This document shows, piece by piece, positions 31,819 to 42,291 of a DNA stretch of 64,000 nt. The position numbers and the translations under genes were made by a program. The notes below the pieces were generated by a model. It was not told the origin of the DNA and ran no database searches. It saw only the letters and a program-made list of their open reading frames with translations. This stretch comes from Albimonas sp963816545. Its GTDB lineage: Bacteria > Pseudomonadota > Alphaproteobacteria > Rhodobacterales > Rhodobacteraceae. The stretch covers positions 670,093-734,092 of the forward strand of contig CAWFLE010000001.1 of NCBI GenBank assembly GCA_963816545.1, in the 5' to 3' direction. Position 1 is the stretch's first letter; the number at the start of each line of letters is the position of its first letter.

Positions 31819-33855
31819 TCACGCGGCCCGGGCGGGGTCGCGCAGCTCGGCCTCCACGTCCTTGAGGGGGCGGGGGCGGCCGAAGAGCCAGCCCTGCGCC
31901 TCCCGGCAGCCATGGGTGAGGAGGAAGCGCGCCTGCTCCTCGGTCTCCACGCCCTCGGCAAGGACGGGGATCTCCAGCGCCTCCGCGAGGATCAGGGTGG
32001 AGCGCACGATGGCGGCGGCCTGACGGTCGGTCGCCACGGGACCGATGAAGGCGCGGTCGATCTTGATCTTGTCGAAGGGGAAGGCCTGGAGGGTGGCGAG
32101 CGAGGCGTAGCCGGCGCCGTAATCGTCCATGGCGATGCGCACGCCCGCGCGCTTGAGGTGTCGGATCACGCGGTGGGCGGCGGCCTTGTCCTCGATCAGG
32201 GACGCCTCGGTCAGCTCCAGCTCCAGCCGGTCGGGCGGGAGCCCTGACGTCCGCAGGGCGTCGATCACGGCCACCGCGAAGCCGGGGCGGGCGAGCTGCT
32301 GGGGCGCCACGTTCACCGCGATGCGCAGGGGACGCGGCCAGGCGGCGGCGGCGGCGCAGGCCTCCCGCAGGACGCGGTCGCCGATGGGGACGATCAGGCC
32401 CGTCGCCTCGGCGAGCGGGATGAAGGCGTCGGGGGGGACGAGGCCCCGCAGGGGATGGCGCCAGCGGATCAGCGCCTCGTAGCCGCGGACCTCCCGCGTA
32501 TCGAGACGCACCTGCGGTTGCAGGAACAGCTCGAACTCGTCGTTGGCGAGGGCCTGGCGAAGCTCGATCGTCAAGGCGCTGCGGGTGCGGCTCGCCTCGT
32601 CCATCCGGGGATCGTAGAGCTGCGGCTGGTCGAGGCGGGAGACCTTGGCGCGGTGCATGGCGAGATCGGCGCGCCCCAGCAGGGCGTCGGCGTCGGTCCC
32701 GTGGCCGGGGGCGAGGGCGACGCCGGCGCTGGCGCTTACGGAAAGCGAGCAGCCGCGCCACTCCACCGGCTGCATCAGCGCTTCCCGCAGGCGTGCGGCG
32801 AAGGCGAGGGCGCCATGCGCGCCGCCGGGGGCGCGTTTGACGGCCACGAATTCGTCCGCGCCGACGCGGTGCAGCGTATCTCCGGGATCGAGGCTTGAGC
32901 GCAGCCGGCCCGAGAGCGCGGCAAGCAGCGCATCCCCCCCGGGGTGACCATGAACGTCGTTGATCTGCTTGAAGCGGTCGAGATCCAGCGCCACCACCGC
33001 GACCCCGCGATCCGCCGCTTCCGGCGCGTCGAGCATCACGCCCAGGCTGCGGCGCAGGTCCGAGCGGTTGGGCAGGCCGGTGAGATCGTCATGCATGGCC
33101 TGGCGGTGCATCTCCTCCGCCATCTGCCTGCGCGACGTCTCGTCCAGCAGGAGCCCGACCAGGCCCCCGAGCACGAAGACCGCCATCACCGCCATCACCA
33201 GGAAGGCGAGGAAGGAGCTGGGGAGCAGCCCGCGGAGCGGCTCCGCATCCGGCCCCGGAAGGACGGTGATGGCCGACATCCCGGCGAAGTGGGTGGCGCA
33301 GATCGCCGAGGCGAAGAGCATGGCGCCCCCGACCCAGCACCAGGGGCCGATGGGACGCGAGAGGCGGTTCGCCGCCAGCGCCGAAAGGGCGGGACCGGCG
33401 AGGAGCGAGAGGATCAGCCCCTCCCGGTCCCAGACCAGCGTTCCCGCCACCTGAAGCGAGGCCATGCCGGTGAAATGCGTCGCGACGATCCCGAGACCGG
33501 CCACCGCGCCCCCCAGCTCCGGCGGAAGCAGGCCGCGGGTGCGGCGGATCAGCAGGATCCCGCCGCAGACCCCGGCCATGGAGATGACGAGGGACAGCAC
33601 CGTCAGTTCGGGCGAATAGGCGTGCTGGGCGCCGGGATCGAAACCCAGCATGGCGACGAAATGCGCGGTCCAGATGGTGGCGCCGGCCGTCAGCCCCGCC
33701 TGGAGAAGGCGCCAGGGGGCGCCGGCGCCCGGTCCGCCGCCCGCGCGGCATATGAGATGGCAGGAGACGAGGGACCCGAGCAGCGCCGTGACGGCTGCGG
33801 CCATGACCAGGATCGGGTCATGGGTGGCGGTCAGGCATCTGAGGGCTTCCATCAA
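31819..33855 (-). CDS. MHYT-GGDEF-EAL membrane protein, probably a c-di-GMP phosphodiesterase
   Basis: A 678-residue protein. The N-terminal 250 residues carry the seven-helix MHYT sensor, seen as WTAHFVAMLGF, VATHFTGMASL and CATHFAGMSAI, proposed to bind copper and sense a diatomic gas. The GGDEF domain has the degenerate signature VGADEF. The EAL domain is intact: GYEALIRWRHP, MDDYGAGYASL, KIKIDRAFIG and AEGVETEEQ. Hydrolysis of c-di-GMP is therefore likelier than synthesis, although GADEF does not exclude cyclase activity. It converges with dnaQ. Confidence 0.88.
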   Translation of the reverse strand: MMEALRCLTATHDPILVMAAAVTALLGSLVSCHLICRAGGGPGAGAPWRLLQAGLTAGATIWTAHFVAMLGFDPGAQHAYSPELTVLSLVISMAGVCGGILLIRRTRGLLPPELGGAVAGLGIVATHFTGMASLQVAGTLVWDREGLILSLLAGPALSALAANRLSRPIGPWCWVGGAMLFASAICATHFAGMSAITVLPGPDAEPLRGLLPSSFLAFLVMAVMAVFVLGGLVGLLLDETSRRQMAEEMHRQAMHDDLTGLPNRSDLRRSLGVMLDAPEAADRGVAVVALDLDRFKQINDVHGHPGGDALLAALSGRLRSSLDPGDTLHRVGADEFVAVKRAPGGAHGALAFAARLREALMQPVEWRGCSLSVSASAGVALAPGHGTDADALLGRADLAMHRAKVSRLDQPQLYDPRMDEASRTRSALTIELRQALANDEFELFLQPQVRLDTREVRGYEALIRWRHPLRGLVPPDAFIPLAEATGLIVPIGDRVLREACAAAAAWPRPLRIAVNVAPQQLARPGFAVAVIDALRTSGLPPDRLELELTEASLIEDKAAAHRVIRHLKRAGVRIAMDDYGAGYASLATLQAFPFDKIKIDRAFIGPVATDRQAAAIVRSTLILAEALEIPVLAEGVETEEQARFLLTHGCREAQGWLFGRPRPLKDVEAELRDPARAA

Positions 33856-33983
33856 CTTCCGGTCTCGCTCGACCCGTTTCTCCGGCGTCGGGGAGGACGA
33901 GTCGCATGAAACCGTTTAGCAATGGTTCCGATCCGGAACCGGAGAGGAGGGAAGGCGCGGCGCCCTCCCTCCGAAGCCGTTCG

Positions 33984-34451
33984 TCAGGCGTTGCCGACGG
34001 GCTGCTGGGCCTGCCGGCGCGCAAGCTCCTGCCGGTAGATCCCGACGAAATCCACCATGTCGAGCATCAGCGGCGGATAGCCGCCGTCGCGGGTCACGTC
34101 CGCGATGATCCGCCGCGCGAAGGGGAAAAGCTGACGCGGGCACTCGATCAGCAGGAGGGGGTGCAGATGCTCCTGCGGGACGTTCTTCACGGTGAAGATG
34201 CCGGCGTAGTCGAGCTCGGCGATGAACATGGTGTGCTCGCCGGCCTTGGAGGTGGCGGAGAGCTTGAGCTTGACCTCGTAGCGGTCCTCGCCGCGCGGCT
34301 GGGCGTCGAGGTTCACCGCGACCTTGATGTCCGGCTTCTCCTGCGTCTGGGTCTGGTTCTGCGCGGCCACGTTCTCGAAGCTGAGGTCGCGGACGTACTG
34401 GGAGACGATGGAGATCTGCGGCTGCGGCTGGGCGGCGGCGTTGTCGGCCAT
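33984..34451 (-). CDS. secB: protein-export chaperone SecB
   Basis: A 155-residue tetrameric chaperone that holds preproteins unfolded for SecA. SIVSQYVRDLSFENV, HTMFIAELDYAGIF, LLIECPRQLFPFARR and the conserved GGYPPLMLDMVDFVGIY are the family core. Open frame extends further upstream but the family start is MADNAAA. Conserved neighbour of fxsA and timA. Confidence 0.94.
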   Translation of the reverse strand: MADNAAAQPQPQISIVSQYVRDLSFENVAAQNQTQTQEKPDIKVAVNLDAQPRGEDRYEVKLKLSATSKAGEHTMFIAELDYAGIFTVKNVPQEHLHPLLLIECPRQLFPFARRIIADVTRDGGYPPLMLDMVDFVGIYRQELARRQAQQPVGNA

Positions 34452-34533
34452 GACGATGGCTCCGTGGTCAGGTGCGGTTCCGGGCGGAAATCGGGCGAAC
34501 GGGTAGCACCGCGGCGGCGCGCCCGCAACGCGC

Positions 34534-35055
34534 TCAGGGGCGGCGGGTCCAGCCGCTGCCGTCCTCGGGAGGCTCGCGGCCGTCATCCTCGGGATCGACG
34601 GGGGCGTAGTCGCCCTCGATCACGTCGCCGGGGGCGCGGGGCCCGGCGGGGCCTCGGGGGGCCGGCCCACCGGAGGTGAAGACCTGCACGCGGCCGGAGC
34701 GGACGCCTTCCGCGAAGCGGGCGGCGCCGGCCCGGATGATCGCGGCGCGGACCGGCGGCAGCAGGAGCGCGAAACCGACCGCATCGGTGAAGAAGCCGGG
34801 CGTGAGCAGCAGCACGCCCGCCACCAGGATCATGGCGCCGTGAGCGATGGGGCCGGAGGGGTCTCCGCCGCGGCTGATGCGGGACTGCAGCTCCGCCAGC
34901 GCGCCGCGGCCCTGGGAGCGCAGGAGCGCCGTCCCCGCCACCGCCGTCAGGATCACGATCGCGAGGGTGGGCCACAGGCCGATCCAGCCGCCGACCTCGA
35001 TGAAGAGGCCGATCTCGATGATCGGGACGGCGAGCAGGGCGAGGAACAGCCACAT
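34534..35055 (-). CDS. fxsA: FxsA-family membrane protein
   Basis: A 173-residue inner-membrane protein. The N-terminal FxsA domain has three hydrophobic segments, VPIIEIGLFIEVGGWIGLW and LLLTPGFFTDAVGFALLLPP. The charged C-terminal tail is poorly conserved. In E. coli it counteracts phage T7 exclusion by F; its ordinary role is unknown. Divergent from timA, as usual in alphaproteobacteria. Confidence 0.88.
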   Translation of the reverse strand: MWLFLALLAVPIIEIGLFIEVGGWIGLWPTLAIVILTAVAGTALLRSQGRGALAELQSRISRGGDPSGPIAHGAMILVAGVLLLTPGFFTDAVGFALLLPPVRAAIIRAGAARFAEGVRSGRVQVFTSGGPAPRGPAGPRAPGDVIEGDYAPVDPEDDGREPPEDGSGWTRRP

Positions 35056-35260
35056 GGGCGGCGATCTCCTATGGGTGGGGGGCGCTCCGGGAAAGCGTCG
35101 GGGCGCCGCATGCCCGTTGGACAGGGCGTCGGTCGATCCTTACATAGGCAGCAAGGCGCCGCGGCGCCAACCACGGGCGATCCGGAGGGGCCGGGGCGCC
35201 GTATCAGCAGGCCGACGTCGCCGCGGGCGGCGGGGCGCGGGGACGAGAACGCCGACCGAG

Positions 35261-35935
35261 ATGGACGACATGACCCAGCTTATCATCCTCGCCGCGATCG
35301 CCATCTTCGTGCTGTGGCGGCTGAAGAACGTGCTGGGCACGCGCACGGGATTCGAGAAGCCGACCGTGCCCGCGCGGGCCGAGCCGAAGCCGGAGGCCGC
35401 GCGGAAGGCGCGGGATTTCTCCGTGATCGAGGGGGGCGCCGACCTGGACGCCGACATCGCGCGCGTCGCCGACGCGGATGGCGAGACGGGCGCCGCGCTG
35501 CGCCGGATGGCGGGGGCCGAGCCGGGGTTCCGCCCGTCCGAGTTCGTGCAGGGCGCGCGTCAGGCCTACGAGATGATCCTGATGGCCTTCGAGACCGGGG
35601 ACGCGCGGAGCCTGAAGCCGCTGCTCTCGCCCGAGGTGTACGAGAGCTTCGTCGGCGCGATTCGGGAGCGGGAGCGCAACGGCCTGACGGTGGAGGCGCG
35701 GTTCGTCGGCGTGAAGGAGGCCAAGATCTTCTCGGCCATCTTCACCGAGGAATCGGGCGAGGCCGACATCGAGGTGCGCTTCGTGGGCGAGCTGGTGTCG
35801 GTTGTCCGCAACGCCGAGCACCAGGTGGTGGAGGGCGACCCGAACGAGATCCGCCGCCAGACGGATCTGTGGACCTTCACCCGCAAGATGGGGTCGAACG
35901 ACCCGAACTGGGTGCTGACCGCCACCGGCGGGTGA
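35261..35935 (+). CDS. Tim44/TimA-domain protein
   Basis: A 224-residue protein with an N-terminal membrane helix (LIILAAIAIFVLWRL), a charged linker and a C-terminal Tim44-like domain (about 90-222) with FVQGARQAYEMILMAFETGD, LLSPEVYESF and DLWTFTRKMG. The family is proposed to be related to mitochondrial import motor component Tim44; its bacterial role is unsettled. It is followed after four bases by the Smr gene; mltA, usually between them, is missing. Confidence 0.88.
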   Translation: MDDMTQLIILAAIAIFVLWRLKNVLGTRTGFEKPTVPARAEPKPEAARKARDFSVIEGGADLDADIARVADADGETGAALRRMAGAEPGFRPSEFVQGARQAYEMILMAFETGDARSLKPLLSPEVYESFVGAIRERERNGLTVEARFVGVKEAKIFSAIFTEESGEADIEVRFVGELVSVVRNAEHQVVEGDPNEIRRQTDLWTFTRKMGSNDPNWVLTATGG

Positions 35936-35939
35936 GGCG

Positions 35940-36575
35940 GTGGCCGCGCGGAGACGCCGCGGCCGGCTGACGCCCGAGGACCGGACGCTGTGGGAGGCGG
36001 TGGTCCGCGACGCCGCGCCGCTGTCGGTGCGGCGGGAGCCGAAGGCGCAGGCCGCGCCGAAGCGGGTGGAGGCGCCGCCGCCGGCGCCCGAGCCTGATCC
36101 CACGCCCGAGGCGACCGAATTCCGCCGCAGCGTCGGCCGCGTCATCCGCCCCCAGGGGAGCGGCCGGCCTGCCGCGCCGCCCGCGCTTCGTCCCGCCATA
36201 GATACGCTCGATCCGGCCGCAGGGCTGGACCGGCGCACCGCCGACCGGCTGCGGCGCGGGCGCAGGCCGCCGGAGCGACGGCTGGACCTTCACGGAATGA
36301 CCGCGGACCGGGCGCATGCGGCGCTCAACCGCTTCGTGCGGCAGGCGCGGGCGGACGGGCTGCGCTGCGTGCTGGTCGTGACCGGCAAGGGCGGCCGCAA
36401 GCCGGCCGAGGATGCGCCGTTCATGCCGGAGCGGACGGGGGTGCTGCGGCACTCGGTGCCGTTGTGGCTGGGGAACCCGCCGCTCTCCGGGATGATCGTC
36501 GGGGTCTATTCCGCCCACCGCACCCATGGGGGCGAGGGGGCGCTTTACATCTACCTTCGCAAGCGGCGGCCGTAG
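35940..36575 (+). CDS. Smr-domain protein
   Basis: A 211-residue protein with a basic, Pro/Ala-rich N-terminal half and a C-terminal Smr domain (about 115-210) marked by RRLDLHGMTADRAHAAL, VLVVTGKGGR and VLRHSVPLWL. Smr domains nick DNA or cut RNA. The start is GTG four bases after the timA stop (GGGTGAGGC as ribosome-binding site). Confidence 0.87.
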   Translation: MAARRRRGRLTPEDRTLWEAVVRDAAPLSVRREPKAQAAPKRVEAPPPAPEPDPTPEATEFRRSVGRVIRPQGSGRPAAPPALRPAIDTLDPAAGLDRRTADRLRRGRRPPERRLDLHGMTADRAHAALNRFVRQARADGLRCVLVVTGKGGRKPAEDAPFMPERTGVLRHSVPLWLGNPPLSGMIVGVYSAHRTHGGEGALYIYLRKRRP

Positions 36576-36734
36576 CCACGGCTCGCCCGGCCCGCAGACC
36601 GCGGCGGGCGGGCGCGTGGCCGCAGGCGTGACCTCCGCGCCGCGGCCTTCGCCCAACGGGAGGCGGGGGCGCGAGCCCCTGCCGACGGGCGGGAGCCCTT
36701 CCGCGGGCGGGCGCGGAGTGCTATCCGCGGAGGC

Positions 36735-39470
36735 ATGCAGGCGCAGGATCAGGTGGGGGCGGAGACGGGCGCGGGGGCTGACGCCGCCGGCGCCGTCACG
36801 CCGATGATGGCCCAGTATCTGGAGATCAAGGGGCGCTACCCCGACGCGCTCCTGTTCTACCGCATGGGCGACTTCTACGAGCTGTTCTTCGAGGACGCCG
36901 TGCAGGCCGCCGCCGCGCTCGACATCGCGCTGACCAGGCGGGGGAAGCATCTCGGGCAGGACATCGCCATGTGCGGCGTCCCGGTGCATTCCCATGAGGG
37001 CTATCTCAGCGGGCTGATCCGCAAGGGCTTCCGCGTCGCCGTCTGCGAGCAGATGGAGGATCCGGCCGAGGCCAGGAAGCGCGGCGCCAAGTCGGTGGTG
37101 AAGCGGGACGTGGTGCGGCTGGTCACGCCGGGCACGCTGACCGAGGACGCGCTGCTGGATGCGCGCCGGCACAACTACCTCTGCGCCTGGGCCGAGATCC
37201 GGGCGGAGGGGGCGGTGGCGTGGCTCGACGTCTCCACCGGGGATTTCCATTCCTGCGCGATCCCGCGGACGGCGCTGGGGCCGATGCTTGCGCGGCTGGC
37301 GCCCTCGGAGGTGCTGGCGGCGGAGGGGGCCGATCAGGCGCTGGAGGCGGTGATCGCCGATGCCGGGGCGGCGATGACGCCGCTGGCGCGGGCGTCGTTC
37401 GACAGCGAAGGCGCGCCGGGTGCGGCTGGAGCGGCTGTTCGGAGTGAAGTCGCTCGACGGGTTCGGCGCGTTTTCCCGCGCGCAGGTGGCGGCGATGGGG
37501 GCGGCCATCGCCTATGTGGACCTGACCCAGCGCGGGCGGCTGCCGATGGTGAAGCCCCCGGTGGCCGAGGCCTCGGGCGGGGTCATGCGCATCGACGCGG
37601 CCACGCGGCGGAACCTGGAGCTGACGCGGGCCATGGCCGGGGGGCGGGACGGGTCGCTGCTCGGCGCCGTGGACCGGACGGTGACGGCGGCGGGCGCGCG
37701 GCTGCTGGAGACGCGGCTGGCCTCGCCCTCCACGGACCGGGGGGAGATCGGGGCGCGGCTCGACGCGGTGCAGGCGCTGGTGGAGGACGGGCGGCTGCGC
37801 GTGGACCTGCGCGATGCGCTGCGCCAGGCGCCGGAGATGGAGCGGGCGCTGAGCCGGCTGGCGCTGGGGCGCGGGGGGCCGCGGGATCTGGGGGCGATCC
37901 GGGACGGGCTGGCGCAGGCCGCGCGGATCGCCGGTCGGCTCGCGGGCCGAGGCGCTGCCGGAGCGGCTGGCGCAGGCGGGTGGGCGGCTGGTGGGTCAGG
38001 AGGCGTTGCAGGAGACGCTGGAGGCCTCGCTTGTCGCGGAGCCGCCGTTCCTGATCCGCGACGGCGGGGGCGATCGCGGGCGGGGCGGACCATGATCTGG
38101 ACGAGGCGCGGGAGCTTCGGGACAAGGGCCGCGGGGTCGTCGCCGGCTTGCAGGGCAAGTACGCCGATCTGGCCGGCGTCCAGAGCCTGAAGGTCAAGCA
38201 CAACAACGTGCTGGGCTATTTCATCGAGATCGGCGCCAACCACGCGGAGCGGATGCTGAAGCCGCCGCTGAGCGAGACCTTCATCCACCGGCAGACCATG
38301 GCCAACGCCGTCAGGTTCACCACGGTGGAGCTGTCGGATCTGGAGGCGCGCATCCTCAACGCCGGCGGTCGGGCGCTGGAGATCGAGAAGGCGCTCTTCG
38401 AAAGGCTGCGGGAGCAGGTGCTGGAGGCGGCGCCCGCCGTGGCCGGGGCGGCGCGGGCGCTGGCGGAGCTGGATCTGGCCTCGGCGCTGGCGGAGCTGGC
38501 GGTGGAGGGGGACTGGATCCGGCCGGAGCTGGAGGCAGGGCGGGCGTTCCGCGTCGAAGGCGGGCGGCATCCGGTGGTGGAGCAGGCGCTGCGCCGGCAG
38601 GGCGGGGGCGCGTTCGTGCCCAACGACTGCGACCTGTCGGAGACGCCCTGCTGGCTGCTGACCGGGCCGAACATGGCGGGCAAGTCCACCTTCCTGCGCC
38701 AGAACGCGCTGATCGCGGTGCTGGCGCAGATGGGGGCGTTCGTGCCGGCCTCGGCCGCGCGGATCGGGGTGGTGGACCAGCTGTTCTCCCGCGTCGGCGC
38801 GGCGGACGACCTGGCGCGCGGGCGGTCGACGTTCATGGTGGAGATGGTGGAGACCGCCGCCATCCTCAATCAGGCCGGGCCGGGCGCGCTGGTGATCCTC
38901 GACGAGATCGGGCGAGGGACGGCCACCTATGACGGCCTGAGCATCGCCTGGGCCACGCTGGAGCATCTGCATGACGCCAACCGCTGCCGGACCCTGTTCG
39001 CGACCCACTACCACGAGCTGACGGCGCTGTCGGAGCGGCTGGGCGGCCTGCGCAACGCCACCATGGCGGTGCGGGAGTGGGAGGGGGACGTGATCTTCCT
39101 CCATGAGGTGCGCGCGGGCGCCGCGGATCGGTCCTACGGCGTGCAGGTGGCGCGGCTGGCGGGGCTGCCGCCGGCGGTGGTGGAGCGCGCGCGGGAGGTT
39201 CTGGAGGCGCTGGAGGAGGGGGACCGGCAGGGCGGGGGCGCCGGCGCGAAGACGCTGATCGACGACCTGCCGCTGTTCTCGGCGGCGCGTCCGGCCCCGG
39301 CGGCGAAGCCCGCGGCGCGGGCGTCCTCGGCGGTGGAGGAGCGGCTTCGCGCGGTTTCGCCCGACGAGCTTGCGCCGCGGGAGGCGCTGGATCTTCTCTA
39401 CGATCTGCGCGGTCTGCTGGACGTCGGCGATGCGACGGCCATCTCAGCCACGAAGACGCCTTCGGGTTGA
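36735..39470 (+). CDS. mutS: DNA mismatch repair protein MutS, frameshifted in this sequence
   Basis: Recognises mismatches. The Phe-x-Glu wedge is in MGDFYELFFED, the Walker A in GPNMAGKSTFLRQ, then EMVETAAIL and ILDEIGRGT. Three one-base insertions, near 37416, 37944-37946 and 38066-38070, break domains II-III. Removing them gives a continuous protein of 910 residues, the family length. Three independent hits in one gene fit the error pattern seen throughout better than true mutS loss. Confidence 0.94.
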
Positions 39471-39495
39471 CATTCCGAGGCCTCGCGGTGTTGTG
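39467..39495 (+). promoter_or_regulatory. candidate promoter of the HU gene
   Basis: A perfect -35 hexamer TTGACA (39467-39472) overlaps the mutS stop. 17 bases on is a weak -10, TGTTGT or GTTGTG. It is about 50 bases before the HU start. Confidence 0.4.
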
Positions 39496-39547
39496 AGGGG
39501 CAGGATCGTGACACGAAAGCGATGGATGCAGCAGCGGAGGATGTTTC

Positions 39548-39823
39548 GTGAAGAAAGATGAACTGGTGGCCGCGCTGGCCGAAGCGAGCGGCGAGAGCAA
39601 GTCGAGCGTCTCCAACGTGCTTGGCGCGCTGGGCTCGGTGAGCGAGCAGGCGCTGAAGGACGGCAAGTCGGTCACCCTGCCGGGGATCGGGAAGCTGGAG
39701 GCCTCGGAGCGCGCGGCGCGCGAGGTTCGCAACCCGCAGACCGGCGAGAAGAAGATGGCCGAGGCGCATACCGCGCCGAAGTTCAAGTTCTCGACCACGT
39801 TCAAGAGCGCGGTCCGCGGCTGA
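39548..39823 (+). CDS. HU-family nucleoid DNA-binding protein
   Basis: A 91-residue histone-like protein. MKKDELVAALAEASG, LPGIGKLEASERAAREVRNP and the basic tail AHTAPKFKFSTTFK fit the HU/IHF fold. The start is GTG preceded by GGAGGATGTTTC. A second in-frame ATG does not exist near it. The beta arm has RNPQTGEK. Confidence 0.93.
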   Translation: MKKDELVAALAEASGESKSSVSNVLGALGSVSEQALKDGKSVTLPGIGKLEASERAAREVRNPQTGEKKMAEAHTAPKFKFSTTFKSAVRG

Positions 39824-39838
39824 GGCCCGGGCGGGCGG

Positions 39839-39882
39839 CCCCCGCATCGACGGGGGTCGCCGCCGCCGGTCAGGCCGGCGGC
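39839..39882. terminator. paired hairpins between converging HU and DUF454 genes
   Basis: CCCCCG-CATCGA-CGGGGG (39839-39856) and GCCGCCGG-TCAGG-CCGGCGGC (39862-39882) lie between two converging genes, the second overlapping the DUF454 stop. No T tract follows, so termination is only suggested. Confidence 0.35.
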
Positions 39883-40241
39883 AGGGGCGGGCCCTCGGGC
39901 CGCGTCCAGATGAAGACCGACACGCAGGCGAGCGCGACCGCCTGCAGCGCGAGCGCCCAGAGGGGCAACCCCAGGATCAGCGAAATGGCGAAGGCGGCCG
40001 CGATCGACGCGGTGGCGAGCCATTTCACGCGCCGGCGGATGGCGCCGTTGGCCCGCCAGTCCTGAATCGGCGGGCCAAGGCGCGGGTGGGTCACCAGCCA
40101 GTCATGCGTCCGCGGCGAGGAACGCGCGAAGCCGAACGCCGCGAGCAGCAGGAAAGGCACCGTCGGCAGGCCGGGCAGGGCGATGCCGATGAGGCCCAGC
40201 AGAAGGGCGGTTGCGCCGAGGGTGAACCAGAGGACTCGCAT
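39870..40241 (-). CDS. DUF454 (YbaN-like) membrane protein
   Basis: A 123-residue inner-membrane protein. GLIGIALPGLPTVPFLLLAAFGFARSS-type residues in the first 45 positions are the DUF454 signature; HDWLVTHPRLGPPIQDWR follows, then two more membrane helices. Function unknown. Some relatives lie by haem or iron genes; here hemW is the next gene upstream. Confidence 0.85.
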   Translation of the reverse strand: MRVLWFTLGATALLLGLIGIALPGLPTVPFLLLAAFGFARSSPRTHDWLVTHPRLGPPIQDWRANGAIRRRVKWLATASIAAAFAISLILGLPLWALALQAVALACVSVFIWTRPEGPPLPPA

Positions 40242-40401
40242 GAGGGCCGAACATAGCCGGATCGGGCCGCAAGACGAGATGCACCCTGTCCGGCTTCGGC
40301 GACGGCCTGGGAACGCGAGAAGGCCCGGGGCCGCCCCCGGGAGCGGAGCGGTGACGGGCGGGCGGGACCGGGACGCAAGCTCGGCAAAAGGGGCGGCGAC
40401 G

Positions 40402-41560
40402 TCAGGTCAACAGGTCGCGGAGAATTGCGTCCAGAAGGATGCGCCCCCTCGGCGTGGTGCGGAGACTGGCGTCGGTGCGCTGCACGAGGCCCTCCGCCTC
40501 CAGCGTCCTCAGGCGGCGCTCGGGCAGGGGCGCGCCGTTCAGGCGCGCGAAACGGGCGGGGTCCGAGCCTTCGGCGAGGCGCAGGGACATCATCAGGTAT
40601 TCGATGGCCTGATCGGAGCCGGAGAGCGCCTCCCGCGTGGTGGTCGCGCCCTGGCGGCCGGAGGCGGCGAGCCAGGCGGCGGGGTCGCGCAGGGTCTCGG
40701 TGGCGAGGCGGTCGCCGTTCACGGTGAGGCGGCCGTGGGCGCCGGGGCCGACGCCGGCGTAGTCGCCGTAGCGCCAGTAGACGAGGTTGTGGCGGGACTC
40801 GGCGCCCGGGCGGGCGTGGTTGGAGATCTCGTAGGCGGGGAGGCCGGCGGCCTCGGTCACGGCCTGGGTCAGGGCGTACATGTCGGCGGCGCGGTCGTCC
40901 GGGGGCAGGCCCCGGAGGCGGCCGCGGGCGTGCAGGTCGCCGAAGCGGGTGCCGGGCTCGATGGTCAGCTGGTAGAGGCTGAGGTGGTCTATGGCCAGCG
41001 TCAGGGCCTCGGTGAGTTCGGCCTCCCACTGGGCGAGGGTCTGGTTCTGGCGGGCGTAGATCAGGTCGAAGCTGACCCGCGCGAAGGCGGCGCGGGCGAT
41101 GTCGAAGGCGGCGCGGGCCTCCGCGGCGGTGTGCATCCGGCCCAGCGCGCGCAGGTCCGCGTCGTTCAGGGCCTGGGCGCCCATGGAGATGCGGTTGACG
41201 CCGGCCTGCGCGTAGCCGCGGAAGCGGTCGGCCTCGATGGAGGTGGGGTTGGCTTCCAGCGTGATCTCGGGGGCGGGGTCGAAGCCCCAGAGGCGGTCGG
41301 CTTCCTCGATGATGGCGGCGACGGTGGCGGGGGGCATCAGGCGAGGGCGTGCCGCCGCCGAAGAAGAGGGACCGGGCCCGGCGGGGGCCGGAGAGGGCGC
41401 GGGCGGCGCGCAGCTCGGACAGGAGGGCGTCGCGCCAGGCGTCCTGGTCCACGGTCCGGGAGACGTGGGAGTTGAAGTCGCAATAGGGGCACTTGGCGAG
41501 GCAGAAGGGCCAGTGGACGTAGAGGCCGAAGCCGCCGGCCTGCCAGTCCTCGGACGTCAT
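40402..41560 (-). CDS. hemW: HemW, radical-SAM haem chaperone, frameshifted in this sequence
   Basis: Formerly annotated as HemN-like coproporphyrinogen oxidase; HemW delivers haem. The 4Fe-4S motif is CLAKCPYCDFNSH, followed by LFFGGGTPS and ITLEANPTS. One extra C near 41340 (TCGCTG read as TCGCCTG on the coding strand) ends the first frame after GGGTPS. Correction gives 385 residues. The gene follows rph-rdgB on the same strand, its usual place. Confidence 0.92.
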
Positions 41561-41674
41561 CGGATCGCCTCGTGGCAGGCGGCCGCGAACCGGCGGACGT
41601 CAGCCGGCGGGACGAGCCGCGGAGGGATCTGCGCGGCCCGCGCGCCGTGGGCGGGGCGGGGGAGAACGATCAAT

Positions 41675-42291
41675 TCACCTCGCCAGCACCGTCGCCTGCA
41701 GCTTGTCGAAGGCGTCGGCGCGGTGGGAGATGCGGTTCTTCTCGTCCGGGTTCATCTGCGCGAAGGTGCGGCCGTCGCCGGCGGCGGGCTGGAAGACGGG
41801 GTCGTAGCCGTGGCCCTCGGCGCCGCGGGGGGGCCAGGTCACCTCGCCCTCGGCCGTGCCGCGGACGGTTTCCACGTGGCCGTCCGGCCAGGCGACGCAC
41901 AGGACGCAGACGAAGCGGGCGGTCCAGGGGGGGAAGCGTTCACCTCCAGCAGGGCCGCGTGGGTGCGGGACATGGCGCGGGCGAAGTCGCGGCCCTGAGG
42001 GGTCTCGGCCCAGTCGGCGGTGTGGACGCCGGGGGCGCCGTGGAGGGCGTCCACCTCGATGCCGGAATCGTCCGACAGGGCCGGGAGGTCGGCGGCCTTC
42101 GCGGCGGCGAGGGCCTTGAGGGCGGCGTTGCCCTCGAAGGTCTCCTCGGTTTCCTCGGGGACGGGGAGGGCGAGTTCGGCGGCCGAGACGGTCTCGATGC
42201 CGAAGTGGGTCAGGAGGGCGCGGATCTCCGCCACCTTGCCCTCGTTGTGGGAGGCCACGACGAGGCGGGGGGCATCGAGCGCGCGGGTCAT
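41675..42291 (-). CDS. rdgB: dITP/XTP pyrophosphatase, frameshifted in this sequence
   Basis: Removes non-canonical purine NTPs. RLVVASHNEGKVAEIRAL is the N-terminal signature, SDDSGIEVDAL holds the catalytic Asp, and GHGYDPVFQP and KNRISHRADAF follow. One base appears missing near 41936, after LLEVNA (GCCTTC read as GCTTC), the opposite sign to most other shifts here. The corrected protein is 205 residues. The ATG overlaps the rph stop. Since rph is shifted too, the two look fused in one frame; that is an artefact. Confidence 0.92.
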
